A DNA stretch of 64,000 nucleotides from an uncultured Aquimarina sp. (GTDB taxonomy: Bacteria; Bacteroidota; Bacteroidia; Flavobacteriales; Flavobacteriaceae), in NCBI RefSeq assembly GCF_947495315.1, contig NZ_CANLYD010000023.1, forward strand, positions 1 to 64,000, written 5' to 3'. A program made the translations under genes and the position numbers. The notes below the pieces were generated by a model. The model worked only from the letters and a program-made list of their open reading frames with translations. It had not been told where the DNA came from and did no database searches. Positions 35,251 through 44,990 of this stretch are shown here, in pieces (within the stretch, counting starts at the first letter, position 1; every line of letters starts with the position of its first letter).

Positions 35251-36288
35251 TTAAACTGAAGGATTATTATGTTGTTCTAGAATCTTAATCATCTTAAATG
35301 ATTTCAACAAATGAAACAGTCCTGGAAGAATTACTGCGCCACCAATAATTAACGATATTCCTAAAACATTAATTACACTATCTGGTGCTATATTTTCTAA
35401 TAAACTAATACTGTGCGTTTCTGTAATAATGATATTAGGAAAATGAGATACAAATGCTGCTAGCAAAATCAAAAACACTTGTAAGCCTGCAAAAAGCCTA
35501 CTTAATACTCTCCTACCCTTTTTTATGGTGATCCAAAGAGGAATCAACAACAATCCAGAAATTACCATAGCTCCAATTGCATATGGATCCTTAATAAATC
35601 CGTTTACAAAAGTAGATTCATTAGTATATCCATAGATAAAAGTCATTAACCCCATTACAAAAACCACAATAGTTGCAATAGTCGCTTTTCTAACATAAAT
35701 ATTTTCTTTTCCTGGTTCAGATTCACCAATAAGTAATACCGAAGATAAAAAAGCGCAAAGTGATGCAAAAAATAATCCAACTAATATGCTAAAAACATTA
35801 CACCATGGTCTTACAAAAGCTTCATAAAAAGTTAAGGTACTTACATCTTCTGTAAGCTTAATCTCTCCACTAATCAATCCTCCGAAAACCATTCCTAAAA
35901 ATATAGGTGTAATCAGACTTGATATTTTAAACATGGCATCATACAATTTCTGAGAATTATCAATCACCGCATCATAATGTCTAAAAACAAAGGCTACTCC
36001 TCTCAGTGTGACTCCTAATAAAACTATAGTAAGAGGGATATGCAGATTCACTACCAATATATTATAATATGCCGGGAAAGCGATCCATAAAATCACAATC
36101 AGAATAATAATCCAGATATGATTCGCTTCCCATACAGGCCCCATAACTCTATAGATCGTTTTTTTTGTGATTTTTTGATTCTCTTCTGATGAAAACAACT
36201 CTACAATGCCGGCGCCATAATCTGCGCCTCCTAAAACCACATATAAGTATAAAGAGAATATCAAAAAGAATAATACAACGTATAGCAT
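35251..36288 (-). CDS. cydB: Cytochrome bd ubiquinol oxidase subunit II
   Basis: The 345-residue membrane subunit CydB of the bd-type terminal oxidase, which lets the cell reduce O2 to water with high affinity. The N-terminal half carries GGADYGAGIVELF, GPVWEANHIWIIILIVILW (in outline) and HIPLTIVLLGVTLRGVAFVFRHYD, typical of CydB. Eight or nine hydrophobic segments follow. It starts three bases after cydA stops, so the two form an operon. No small CydX-type frame was recognised next to it. Confidence 0.96.
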   Translation of the reverse strand: MLYVVLFFLIFSLYLYVVLGGADYGAGIVELFSSEENQKITKKTIYRVMGPVWEANHIWIIILIVILWIAFPAYYNILVVNLHIPLTIVLLGVTLRGVAFVFRHYDAVIDNSQKLYDAMFKISSLITPIFLGMVFGGLISGEIKLTEDVSTLTFYEAFVRPWCNVFSILVGLFFASLCAFLSSVLLIGESEPGKENIYVRKATIATIVVFVMGLMTFIYGYTNESTFVNGFIKDPYAIGAMVISGLLLIPLWITIKKGRRVLSRLFAGLQVFLILLAAFVSHFPNIIITETHSISLLENIAPDSVINVLGISLIIGGAVILPGLFHLLKSFKMIKILEQHNNPSV

Positions 36289-36291
36289 AAA

Positions 36292-37593
36292 CTAATTATT
36301 TTTAGCATTAAGAACTTTGATCTGACGAATCATTAACCAGGTTACAGCAATAGACAACGTAACATATACCACTATATAAGTGTAGAAACTAAATACAATT
36401 CCAGGCATTGGTGTTACTGCATCTTTAGTCCGCATTATTTTATGAATAATCCAAGGCTGTCTTCCAACTTCTGTTACGATCCATCCTGCTTCTAATGCTA
36501 TAAATCCAAGTGGAGCTAATATTACAAAAAGCAACCAATACTTATTATTAGTAAACCATTTCTTCTTTTTTAAAGAAATGAAGTATAAAAGTCCCGCCAG
36601 CATTAATATTCCTCCAATACCTACCATTGTTTGAAAAGCATAATGAACGATAGGTACATTAGGTCTTTCATCTTCAGGGAAATCATTTAATCCTTTCACC
36701 TCAGCATCAAAATCACCAAATGCTAAAAACGATAACATTCCAGGAATGGCCAGCTTATATTTCACTTCCTGAGTTTCTGCATTTACAATACCGCCAATAT
36801 ACAAAGGAGCTCCTTTTTCTGTATTATAATGTGCTTCCATTGCAGCAAGTTTTACAGGTTGTCGTTCTGCGATATCCTTTGCGGAAATATCACCACTGAT
36901 GGGTTGCAGAATGGCTGCAATCGCTCCAAAGGTAATTGCGATTTTAAATGCCTTGGTATGCAGTTTTACTCTTCTTCCCTTAAATACCTGATATGCATGG
37001 ATTCCTGCTACTGCAAATCCTGTAGCAGTAAAGGCTGCTAAGGTCATGTGTAATGCTTGTGTAAACCAAGCTGGATTTAGCATAGCTTGTACCGGATCAA
37101 TATTAAGAAACTGTCCGTCTATATAGTCAAAACCACTTGGAGAATTCATCCATCCATTCGCAGCCACCACTAAAATCCCTGAGGCTACCCCCGACAATCC
37201 AATAATGACTCCTGTAAACCAATGAAATTTTTCTGGTAGTTTGTTCCAACCATAAAGATAGAATCCTAATGCAATTGCTTCCACAAAAAATGCTGCTCCT
37301 TCGAGTGAAAACGGCATTCCTATAATAGGTCCTGCGTGTTTCATGAATTCAGGCCACAACAACCCTAATTCAAACGACAGAGCTGTACCGGAAACGGCAC
37401 CGGTTACAAAAAAGATGGCAACTCCTTTTTGCCAAGCTTTGGTTAGCGTTAAATAGAGTTGATCTTTAGTTTTCAACCATTTATAATGTGATACTACCAT
37501 AAAAAAAGGCATCACCATACCAATACAAGCAAAAACAATATGAAATATTAAAGTAAATGCCATTTGGAGTCTTGCTGCATCAAGGTTTTCCAT
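36292..37593 (-). CDS. cydA: Cytochrome bd ubiquinol oxidase subunit I
   Basis: The 433-residue haem-bearing subunit that oxidises quinol and reduces oxygen. Signature features are present: LIFHIVFACIGM with His18 (haem ligand position), FSLEGAAFFVEAIALG with the two conserved glutamates, HMTLAAFTATGFAVAG, and GRQPWIIHKIMRT near the C-terminus. The Q-loop region is short, as in the CIO-type (shorter) CydA class. A TATCTTTA -7-like element lies about 41 bases upstream; a 7-bp inverted repeat (37653-37659, 37667-37673) sits further upstream and could be an operator. It leads a two-gene operon with cydB. Confidence 0.97.
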   Translation of the reverse strand: MENLDAARLQMAFTLIFHIVFACIGMVMPFFMVVSHYKWLKTKDQLYLTLTKAWQKGVAIFFVTGAVSGTALSFELGLLWPEFMKHAGPIIGMPFSLEGAAFFVEAIALGFYLYGWNKLPEKFHWFTGVIIGLSGVASGILVVAANGWMNSPSGFDYIDGQFLNIDPVQAMLNPAWFTQALHMTLAAFTATGFAVAGIHAYQVFKGRRVKLHTKAFKIAITFGAIAAILQPISGDISAKDIAERQPVKLAAMEAHYNTEKGAPLYIGGIVNAETQEVKYKLAIPGMLSFLAFGDFDAEVKGLNDFPEDERPNVPIVHYAFQTMVGIGGILMLAGLLYFISLKKKKWFTNNKYWLLFVILAPLGFIALEAGWIVTEVGRQPWIIHKIMRTKDAVTPMPGIVFSFYTYIVVYVTLSIAVTWLMIRQIKVLNAKNN

Positions 37594-37908
37594 AGAAAAT
37601 ATTTAGAGAAAGAAGATTATTTTAATTACCCTATAAAGATACAACCCAAAGATCGTTTTAAGAAGAAAAACGACCTGTCTTTTCTTTTATTATTAGGCTT
37701 TTGAAGAAATAGTTTTGAACAAATCAGAAACGAAAAATTAATACCAGAAATATCCGTTATTATATATGTCTAAAAGTTGCATCAATGATCAACTTTTAAA
37801 AACATTAAGATGTTAAGTTTTATTAAATATAAGTTTTGTTAATACAACTTACCCCTCGAATCTTTACCTTAGCAAAGAGACCAATTTATTATATTCACAC
37901 AGGCTGAA
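37594..37908. other. Divergent spacer cydA / TPR kinase
   Basis: No gene seen. It carries the presumptive cydA promoter side (37634-37641) with a possible operator, and an inverted repeat at 37771-37798 upstream of the kinase. Confidence 0.45.
37771..37798. promoter_or_regulatory. Inverted repeat upstream of TPR kinase
   Basis: TAAAAGTTG and CAACTTTTA (9-bp arms) spaced by 10 bases, about 110 bases upstream of the kinase ATG. The half-site spacing would fit binding by a dimeric regulator such as the LuxR-type protein encoded two genes on; this is inference. Confidence 0.4.
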
Positions 37909-39825
37909 ATGGATAGTAAACACTATAGAAAAATACTAGTACTTATTTCTTTTTGGGGTACTTTTCTCTGCTTCGGACAAGAATCAGCAATTACAAAACT
38001 TGACAAAGCAATTGACTCTTTGAATACCAATCCAAATTATTCATACACTGTTTTATCAAAAATTTCTAAGAGTAAAAAATATCAAGATTCTATAAAAGCA
38101 AAGGCAAAACTATTTTTAGGTAGTTACTTTAATTCTATTGGTGTTGTAGACTCATCGATGTATTATACCAGGGCTTCCTTAATTCATCTCAGAAATAAAA
38201 AATACTTAGCCCAAGCATATCGTTTATTGGGATCGAGTTATAGAAGAAGTGGTAAAATAGATGATGCTTTAGAGTTACTATATCAAAGTCTTACAATTTC
38301 GGAAGAAATAAATTACCTCGATATGGTAACTAAGGTTAAGTCTGATTTAGGATTGCTATATGCCAATAAAAAGGAGTATGATAAAGCCATACGGTTTTTA
38401 CAGGAAAGTATTGATACTGCCGAAAACGAACAAGCAATCTATGGTAATTATGTGAACATTGGTGCTATATATTATTTCCAGAAAGATTTTGAAAATGCTG
38501 AAAAATATTTTCTCAAAGCATTTGGAATGATGCCTCCAGAAAAAGATCCTAAAGTTTCTGCTACAATAGCACTCAACTTAGGTTCAATACTTTATGAAAA
38601 TAAAAAATATAATCAGGCTATCGATTATTATGAAAAAAGTAAACAGATTGCTGACAAACACGGTTTTGTAGATAAAAGTTTAAATGCCATTACTCATAAG
38701 GCATTAGTAATAGGAATTCTCGGTGATCACTCTGATGCAATACAAATGCTTACGAGTACAATAGCAAAAGCTAAAGAAATTTCTAATCTAGAAATACAGA
38801 GAAATATTTATGATAATCTAGCGATTGTTTATAAAGATGCAAATGATCACAAATCTGCAAATGACGCACTAGTTCAATATCATATTTTTAAGGATTCTTT
38901 AAATAATAGAAAACAAAAAAAGGAGATTACAGAACTTGAAGTAAAATATGAAACAGCTACAAAGGAAAAAGAGATTTTATTATTAAAAGAAGACCAGCTT
39001 GTAAAAGAAGCTGAAATTAAAAGGCAACGCTTATTAAAACGATTTTATATTATTGGTTTTATTATTGTTTTAATACCTATTATTGGTTTGCTACTAGTCT
39101 ATTATCAAAAATTACAAGTAAAGACTAAATACAATGCGCAAAAAGAAGAGATTAATAGACAGAAAACTACATCTTTTCTTAAAGAACAAGAGCTAAAACT
39201 TGCAAACACTTATGTAATTGCTCAAAACGAAGAACGAAATAGAATTGCAAGAGAATTACATGATAGCATTGGTGGAAATCTAGCGGCAATAAAACTACAA
39301 ATGATTGATATAAAAAAGGGTAAAGAGCTTCAAGATACAATTATTGATCAACTAGATAACACATATCAGCAAGTACGTGAAATATCTCATAACCTTATTC
39401 CAAAAAAAATCAGTCAGACAGCTTTTGCTAATTATATAAGTGAATATATAGACACGATAGAAAAAGTTACAGATCCAGACATTACCTTTATACCACATCC
39501 AATAGAAAAAATCAATACCATTGATGATAATCAGAAGGTTGAAATTTTTAGAATCATTCAGGAATTGATGACAAACGCTTTAAAACATGCTAAAGCAAAA
39601 GTAATCGAGATATGTCTTAATGCTTACCAAGATTCTATTGAAATTATTTTTGAAGACGACGGTATTGGTTTTGACGTTAAAAAAGAAATGAATGGTATTG
39701 GTTTGCAAAATATCAAAAAACGATTAGCGTTATTAAAGGCAAAAATAGATATCGATTCTGCAATTAATAGAGGAACGGCTATACGTATTGAAATACCTAC
39801 TATACTAAATGACAAAAAAATATAA
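37909..39825 (+). CDS. TPR-containing two-component sensor histidine kinase
   Basis: A 638-residue kinase. A signal peptide (ILVLISFWGTFLCFG) leads a periplasmic region with TPR repeats (about 95-330: RLLGSSYRRSGKIDDALELL, YGNYVNIGAIYYFQKDFENA, NLGSILYENKKYNQAIDYYEKS), then a coiled coil, one transmembrane helix (about 381-400, FYIIGFIIVLIPIIGLLLV), a HisKA_3 domain with His451 in ARELHDSIGGNLAA, and HATPase_c with ELMTNALKHAKAK and DDGIGFD. It overlaps the response-regulator gene by 17 bases, so they are a cognate pair. Kinases of this layout are common in Flavobacteria, with unknown signals. Confidence 0.94.
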   Translation: MDSKHYRKILVLISFWGTFLCFGQESAITKLDKAIDSLNTNPNYSYTVLSKISKSKKYQDSIKAKAKLFLGSYFNSIGVVDSSMYYTRASLIHLRNKKYLAQAYRLLGSSYRRSGKIDDALELLYQSLTISEEINYLDMVTKVKSDLGLLYANKKEYDKAIRFLQESIDTAENEQAIYGNYVNIGAIYYFQKDFENAEKYFLKAFGMMPPEKDPKVSATIALNLGSILYENKKYNQAIDYYEKSKQIADKHGFVDKSLNAITHKALVIGILGDHSDAIQMLTSTIAKAKEISNLEIQRNIYDNLAIVYKDANDHKSANDALVQYHIFKDSLNNRKQKKEITELEVKYETATKEKEILLLKEDQLVKEAEIKRQRLLKRFYIIGFIIVLIPIIGLLLVYYQKLQVKTKYNAQKEEINRQKTTSFLKEQELKLANTYVIAQNEERNRIARELHDSIGGNLAAIKLQMIDIKKGKELQDTIIDQLDNTYQQVREISHNLIPKKISQTAFANYISEYIDTIEKVTDPDITFIPHPIEKINTIDDNQKVEIFRIIQELMTNALKHAKAKVIEICLNAYQDSIEIIFEDDGIGFDVKKEMNGIGLQNIKKRLALLKAKIDIDSAINRGTAIRIEIPTILNDKKI

Positions 39826-40462
39826 ATATAAGTTAGTGGTAGCTGATGACCACAAAATGTTTTTAGATGGTCTGTTAAGTATCATATCTCACGAATCAGA
39901 TTATGATATTGCCTATACAGCAAGTAATGGCTTGGATCTAAAAAAGTATTTGGATATCAACACTACAGATCAAATTGACCTGGCGATACTAGATATTAAT
40001 ATGCCCAAAATGGATGGAGTAGCTCTTAATCATCATATCAAGGAGCATCATCCTACTATAAAAACACTTATAGTAAGCATGCTATCCGAACCTCAAAAGA
40101 TCTATGAATTAACTCAATCTGATGTAAATGGATATATACCAAAAAATGCTAAAAAAGAAGAACTTCTACAAGCTATCGAAACCATCTTAAATGGTTCTAA
40201 TTATTTTTCGGATAGTATAAAAGAAGCATATACAAGGAGTATTTTCGAGCAGAAACAAAATAATGAAGTAAATCTAAGTAAGCGAGAAAAAGAAATACTT
40301 CAATTAATTGCCAAGGAATATACTACCCAAGAGATTGCAGATAAGCTTTTTTTAAGTAAATATACTATAGAAGGATATCGTACCAGTTTGATTTCTAAAC
40401 TCAATGTAAAAAATGTAGTTGGTTTGGCCAAACACGCAATTAAATTGGGATTAGTCGATTAA
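39809..40462 (+). CDS. LuxR-family response regulator
   Basis: A 217-residue NarL/LuxR-type regulator. The receiver domain carries phospho-accepting Asp62 in LAILDINMPKMDG, with the acidic start KLVVADDHKMFLDG. The C-terminal LuxR helix-turn-helix runs from LSKREKEILQLIAKEYTTQE through IADKLFLSKYTIEGYRTSLI to NVVGLAKHAIKLGL. It overlaps the end of the TPR kinase gene, and likely binds as a dimer. The two motif copies and operator-like repeats in this region are candidates for its targets. Confidence 0.95.
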   Translation: MTKKYKYKLVVADDHKMFLDGLLSIISHESDYDIAYTASNGLDLKKYLDINTTDQIDLAILDINMPKMDGVALNHHIKEHHPTIKTLIVSMLSEPQKIYELTQSDVNGYIPKNAKKEELLQAIETILNGSNYFSDSIKEAYTRSIFEQKQNNEVNLSKREKEILQLIAKEYTTQEIADKLFLSKYTIEGYRTSLISKLNVKNVVGLAKHAIKLGLVD

Positions 40463-40519
40463 ACTTGGTAAATACAAATTAGATTAAAAGCTTACTGTCA
40501 TTAACGATATGTAATTTGG

Positions 40520-41833
40520 TTATTGACAGACCACGTTCTCATCTATTAATATCTCTGTACCTGTATTTGCTAAATCACAAATAGCATTGGGTATAACAAT
40601 CACATTATTTTCTGTTATATCTAAGGTTTTAAGATTAATCAAATTACTTAGTGTATTAGGTATCTCTTCGATAGTATTTGTTTTTAGTAATAGATATTCT
40701 AATGAGAACATATCACCAATCTTTTTATTTATTTCCGTTAAATTATTTCCAGATAACTGAAGTCGTTTTAGATTAGTGAGCCTTGTTATTTCTGAAGGAA
40801 TAGTACTTATACCTGCATTGTAGATGTCCAATCTAGTAAGTGCTTCGATATCTAAAACCTGATCAGGTATAATACCCAAAGGGTTTGAAGATATTCCTAA
40901 AGCTGTTAATTGAGATAAATTTGTTATTCCCTCAGGTACTTCTGATAATTCAATACTATTAATAAATAGTGAATTTAACTTAGAGAGTTCAAACAATTCT
41001 GAGGGTAATGTTTTTAAAGAATTATTAGAAAGACTCAAATACCTAAGCTCTGTAAGCTTATTAATATCAGAAGGTATTTCTACTAACAAATTTGTAAACA
41101 TTCTTAAGTCGGTTAACTTAGTTAAGCTAAAAAATTCTTTCGGTATTATTTCTATCTGATTTTCTCCAAGGTTTAGTGTTCTTAGATTACTTGACAAATC
41201 TTGTATCTGCCGTGGGATTTCGGTAATCATATTGCCTTCTAACGACAATGTCTTTAGATAAAATAAATCACAAATCTCAGGAGGTAATACTGTTAATCCT
41301 TTTTCATCTAGTTCTAATTCGACTACTTTGTCATCTACAAGAATTACACCTTCCCAGGTAGAAATATCTTCACTCGCTATATTCCATCCTAAAAGATTAT
41401 CTGGATTTTGATCAAAAATTGTCAATAATGTTTCTCGTTCTGTACTTGCTACTACTCGTACTCTTACTATATAATCCGAAACTGTACCATCCTCTGCCAG
41501 AATGCTGTATATAATTGGAGTAGAAAAGTCTAAAGAGACATTAATATCTCGAACGATGGATGCTTTCTCAGAAACTATAACGTTAGGTTTTAATGAGCTT
41601 ATTGGAGTACCATAAGGTAGTACAACAGACACAACTTTATCTTCCCTATTTATATTAGCAGTAACATCTATATCCAACTCACCATTTTCTTGTGCAAGAA
41701 ATGTAAATTCTAATATCTCATTTTCAGAATTTAGTAGAATAACATCTGATCCGTCAATTTCTTTAGAGCAAGAAAATACAATCAAACTACATACTATAAG
41801 AAGTAGATAGTTATAGGTTAATAAGCCCTTCAT
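40520..41833 (-). CDS. Leucine-rich-repeat lipoprotein
   Basis: A 437-residue surface or periplasmic lipoprotein. The signal peptide ends at a lipobox (LIVCSLIVFSC, Cys22). Residues about 35-130 look like Ig-type repeats (RDINVSLDFSTPIIYSILAED with YIVRVRV). From about 175 to 430 there are roughly ten leucine-rich repeats of about 23 residues (LTVLPPEICDLFYLKTLSLEGN, IPREIQDLSSNLRTLNLGEN-like) of the bacterial type. LRR proteins bind other proteins or polysaccharides; the partner is unknown. A motif found upstream is shared with the second vgrG promoter region. Confidence 0.85.
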   Translation of the reverse strand: MKGLLTYNYLLLIVCSLIVFSCSKEIDGSDVILLNSENEILEFTFLAQENGELDIDVTANINREDKVVSVVLPYGTPISSLKPNVIVSEKASIVRDINVSLDFSTPIIYSILAEDGTVSDYIVRVRVVASTERETLLTIFDQNPDNLLGWNIASEDISTWEGVILVDDKVVELELDEKGLTVLPPEICDLFYLKTLSLEGNMITEIPRQIQDLSSNLRTLNLGENQIEIIPKEFFSLTKLTDLRMFTNLLVEIPSDINKLTELRYLSLSNNSLKTLPSELFELSKLNSLFINSIELSEVPEGITNLSQLTALGISSNPLGIIPDQVLDIEALTRLDIYNAGISTIPSEITRLTNLKRLQLSGNNLTEINKKIGDMFSLEYLLLKTNTIEEIPNTLSNLINLKTLDITENNVIVIPNAICDLANTGTEILIDENVVCQ

Positions 41834-41934
41834 TGGTTTTGGTTTTAAGAGTTTTATTATTTGTGTTGGTATCTCTTAACCAAAAGTAGAAAATAGGACT
41901 AGTGTATACATCCATGATTTCCATAGAAAGCACA

Positions 41935-41949
41935 CCCTGAAAACCACTA
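41935..41949 (-). promoter_or_regulatory. Shared 15-bp motif, copy 1
   Basis: TAGTGGTTTTCAGGG on the minus strand, followed by TGTGC-TTTC, 102 bases upstream of the LRR gene start. The same 15 bases with the same TGTG and TTTC flanks recur upstream of the second vgrG (49470-49484). Candidate regulator binding site. Confidence 0.4.
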
Positions 41950-42025
41950 TTAATATGATGAAGTGATTAGTTACGTACTTTATTTAAGTTCTATATCTAA
42001 AATAGGTGAACTCTATCTAATTTTT

Positions 42026-44962
42026 CTAAATATCCTCAAGAGCTATAATATCAGCTTCTCTAGTTTTACCGGAGTCATTATCCGACAACAAAGAATAAGA
42101 CACTTTATAATAATAATTTTTTCCATCACTTCTTTTCGATGGGAAAGAGTTTAAGCTATCAATTTTAAATCTAAATAAAAACCATATTCCAAAAGAATCG
42201 CCATACACATTTGAATGATGTTCTAAAAAATCACCAGAAATATTAAAATTTACTCTAACCTTTGTTATTCTATCGGTACTTCCAAGTCTCATTGGTTGAA
42301 AATACTGAACATTAAGGTCTGGATTTTCTACACGCCATATTCCTGATCTGTAAATAACTTTCAAGTCTAAATTCTCAGAAATTCCATCAATAATATTATT
42401 TACTTCTATGGTAGCAGTGAATTGATCACTATAACTTCTTCCAGAACCGAATCCCTGGTTCACCACCCTATTTGATACAATAGTTACTTTTGTCTGAGTT
42501 ACCATATCCGTTAACGCTCCTAGATCATCTGTGAAACTTTTCAGTTCTTCGAATCTTGAATGTCCAGATCTGGATAGATTAGAATATACTTCCCTTAGAG
42601 GATAAAACGCAGCGTTGTATTCCCAAGCAAGCATACCATTTTGATCAAAAGAAGTTGTGTCTCCAAATGCAAAATTTTTAAAAAAAGACTCTAAAGGAGT
42701 ATCTCTTAATAAACTTGCTAAAAATGTAAACCCAAAAGCGATTATCGTAAAAAGCAAGGCAACACCTCCTGAACCTATAACCACTGCTCCAAGTGCAATA
42801 GCTGAACTTAAAGCGGCAATAGAATGGGCTATGGTTGCATCACGATCTCTGGCGGCTGTACTTATTAAAGCATCATATACAGAAAGTCCCATCGAAAGTC
42901 CACCACTGGCTACCTTAAACAATCTATTTAGTGTGTTTTTACTTAAGTCAACACCCTTAACTGCTGCTCTATAATCCATTATCGCATCACCAATTGTCGC
43001 TGCCGATCTAAAAAAGTCTATAGCGTCTCTTCTATTAGGATTCTGATACCAATTGCTGATAATAAACAAAGTATTATACAAATCAATCACAATTAACAAT
43101 CCTTTCAAATTATTTCGACTAAATGTTATTCCGTTTATATTAAAATTATCGGTATTTGGAATATTTATCCTACTCATTGGAGGGCTTTGAATTGGTGTCC
43201 CATTACCTGATAATAATTGATTACTTCTAACAATAAGTCCTGAAGGACGTTGTTGAAAATTTTGCCCCATAATACTAAGCTGCGGAGTTAAATTTCCGGA
43301 AGGAATTCCACTATTCTGGTATTGAATAAAACTTCGACCACTAATATTTAACCGATCCAAAGATTTTCTTATATCTTCAAATGACTCTAACATTGAAGAT
43401 ATTTTTTGGACTCTTAAAGAAATATTGTATTCTGCAACTTGAAAAAAGATTTTTGATATACTCGGGTGTTGATTTATAATTTCTTCTGTAATATCGATTT
43501 CTTGTTCTAATAGTTCGAATAAACTTGTTCCTTTATAAGTATCGATATATGTTATAAACGAATCGGTTATCAACGGGTCCTCTTCATACTCATCCTTTAA
43601 ATCTAAAGATTTATCTATGTCGTGGGGGTTTAGATATAATACGTTGAATAACTGATAGATAGAATAGCTTCCAACAGTAAATGCCATTACATCATTTCCA
43701 TTGTGAATTTGATAAGCTTTTTTATAGTAATCACTTTCTAAAAATTTCTTTAAATCTGTTCTTAGCTCATTAATAAGGGCTCTGTGCTCTTTTCTTTCTT
43801 CAACTCCTAAAGCACTTACTAGTTTATTTTTATCAATACCAACCTGATCATTTATAACCTCATATGTCTCTTGAGGCATTGGAGTTGCTCCTGCTGCAAT
43901 TCCAGCTGAAATTTGCTCCCAAAATGTGGGGTTCAAATCTCCTCCATCATATCTACCAACATTATCAGAATCGTTATAAACCATCTGATACGAAGAAAGA
44001 GCCAACATAAACATTGCTTCCTGATCTTCTCTTCCCCGCGCATACTCATTAGAATCGGTTTGCATCGCTTGATATACAGTTTCAGGACTTATAGCATATT
44101 TCATACCTTCCAAATTTGCCCGAAGTTGAATAACTTCTGTATTAGTAGCAAAAGCTACATCTATAGCACACCCAATAGGATCAGGCAACACGATGAACAT
44201 GTCTCTTTTAATATCTGGTTTTACTTTATTTTCATAAACATTAATTTGGTTTAGTATGTTATCACACCAGGTATCTGATGCTTTTTGATCTTCTCTAAAT
44301 GTAGCTCTTACCTGACTTTGCTGTAATACATGCTCTTGACCGAAACCATCTGGAAAACCTGCACAGTTTACTCTTACAAGACCTTTCTTTTTTCTTTCAT
44401 CGGGTCCAGCATCTAACATTTTTCTATGATACTTTCCTGTCCATTGTACCTGAGAATATCCAACCCAGAGGATTTGATCTTTTACAAATTCTTTTTTTGT
44501 TTCAAACTCACCGGAAGAAATACGGTTATCTTCTAAATTTCCATTATTTGTTCTCTGCCCTGCTTCGTAAACAGGTTCATAAATAGTCTGTGCCCTACCA
44601 TCAACGTGTAGTTCATATTCATAAAATAAATCTTTATCTTCTTCATCAAATAAATATAAATACCCTGAGTTTAATGCTGTTCTACCCACATCAAAATGCT
44701 CTAATGAAGGAGGTGCAACTTCTAAAGTAGGAAGCACTAGTGATTCTTCTTGATCTTCTTTAGAATCTGGAGATATTAAATGCTCATCTTTATTATGTTT
44801 TGCAAACAATCCATAACGTAAAAAATAAAGCCTAATCTTATCGTTAAACTCTATATGAAACTCTTCGGCCTCATTGGTCACTAGCGTAGTTTGATTTACT
44901 CCTGCCAACGTATCTTCCGTTTCTGATGTTTGAGTTTGTGTATTTTGTTGATGCCCGCTCAT
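42026..44962 (-). CDS. VasX-like large membrane-effector candidate (module 2)
   Basis: A 978-residue protein encoded last in module 2. Residues about 40-150 resemble the N-terminal region of VasX-type T6SS effectors (IEFNDKIRLYFLRYGLFAKH, then DVGRTALNSGYLYLFDEED and YEYELHVDGRAQTIYEP). A long hydrophobic region near 720-765 (IAALSSAIALGAVVIGSGG, ALLFTIIAFGFTFLASLL) and an amphipathic stretch around 620-650 could insert into membranes; a glycine/serine-rich, Asp-rich C-terminus (about 830-978) follows. VasX proteins are colicin-like pore formers that kill neighbouring cells and eukaryotes. The match is by eye, and the toxin activity is untested. It begins 28 bases after the lipoprotein gene. 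Confidence 0.55.
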   Translation of the reverse strand: MSGHQQNTQTQTSETEDTLAGVNQTTLVTNEAEEFHIEFNDKIRLYFLRYGLFAKHNKDEHLISPDSKEDQEESLVLPTLEVAPPSLEHFDVGRTALNSGYLYLFDEEDKDLFYEYELHVDGRAQTIYEPVYEAGQRTNNGNLEDNRISSGEFETKKEFVKDQILWVGYSQVQWTGKYHRKMLDAGPDERKKKGLVRVNCAGFPDGFGQEHVLQQSQVRATFREDQKASDTWCDNILNQINVYENKVKPDIKRDMFIVLPDPIGCAIDVAFATNTEVIQLRANLEGMKYAISPETVYQAMQTDSNEYARGREDQEAMFMLALSSYQMVYNDSDNVGRYDGGDLNPTFWEQISAGIAAGATPMPQETYEVINDQVGIDKNKLVSALGVEERKEHRALINELRTDLKKFLESDYYKKAYQIHNGNDVMAFTVGSYSIYQLFNVLYLNPHDIDKSLDLKDEYEEDPLITDSFITYIDTYKGTSLFELLEQEIDITEEIINQHPSISKIFFQVAEYNISLRVQKISSMLESFEDIRKSLDRLNISGRSFIQYQNSGIPSGNLTPQLSIMGQNFQQRPSGLIVRSNQLLSGNGTPIQSPPMSRINIPNTDNFNINGITFSRNNLKGLLIVIDLYNTLFIISNWYQNPNRRDAIDFFRSAATIGDAIMDYRAAVKGVDLSKNTLNRLFKVASGGLSMGLSVYDALISTAARDRDATIAHSIAALSSAIALGAVVIGSGGVALLFTIIAFGFTFLASLLRDTPLESFFKNFAFGDTTSFDQNGMLAWEYNAAFYPLREVYSNLSRSGHSRFEELKSFTDDLGALTDMVTQTKVTIVSNRVVNQGFGSGRSYSDQFTATIEVNNIIDGISENLDLKVIYRSGIWRVENPDLNVQYFQPMRLGSTDRITKVRVNFNISGDFLEHHSNVYGDSFGIWFLFRFKIDSLNSFPSKRSDGKNYYYKVSYSLLSDNDSGKTREADIIALEDI

Positions 44963-44990
44963 ATATTTAATATTATCGAGTTAGACTATT

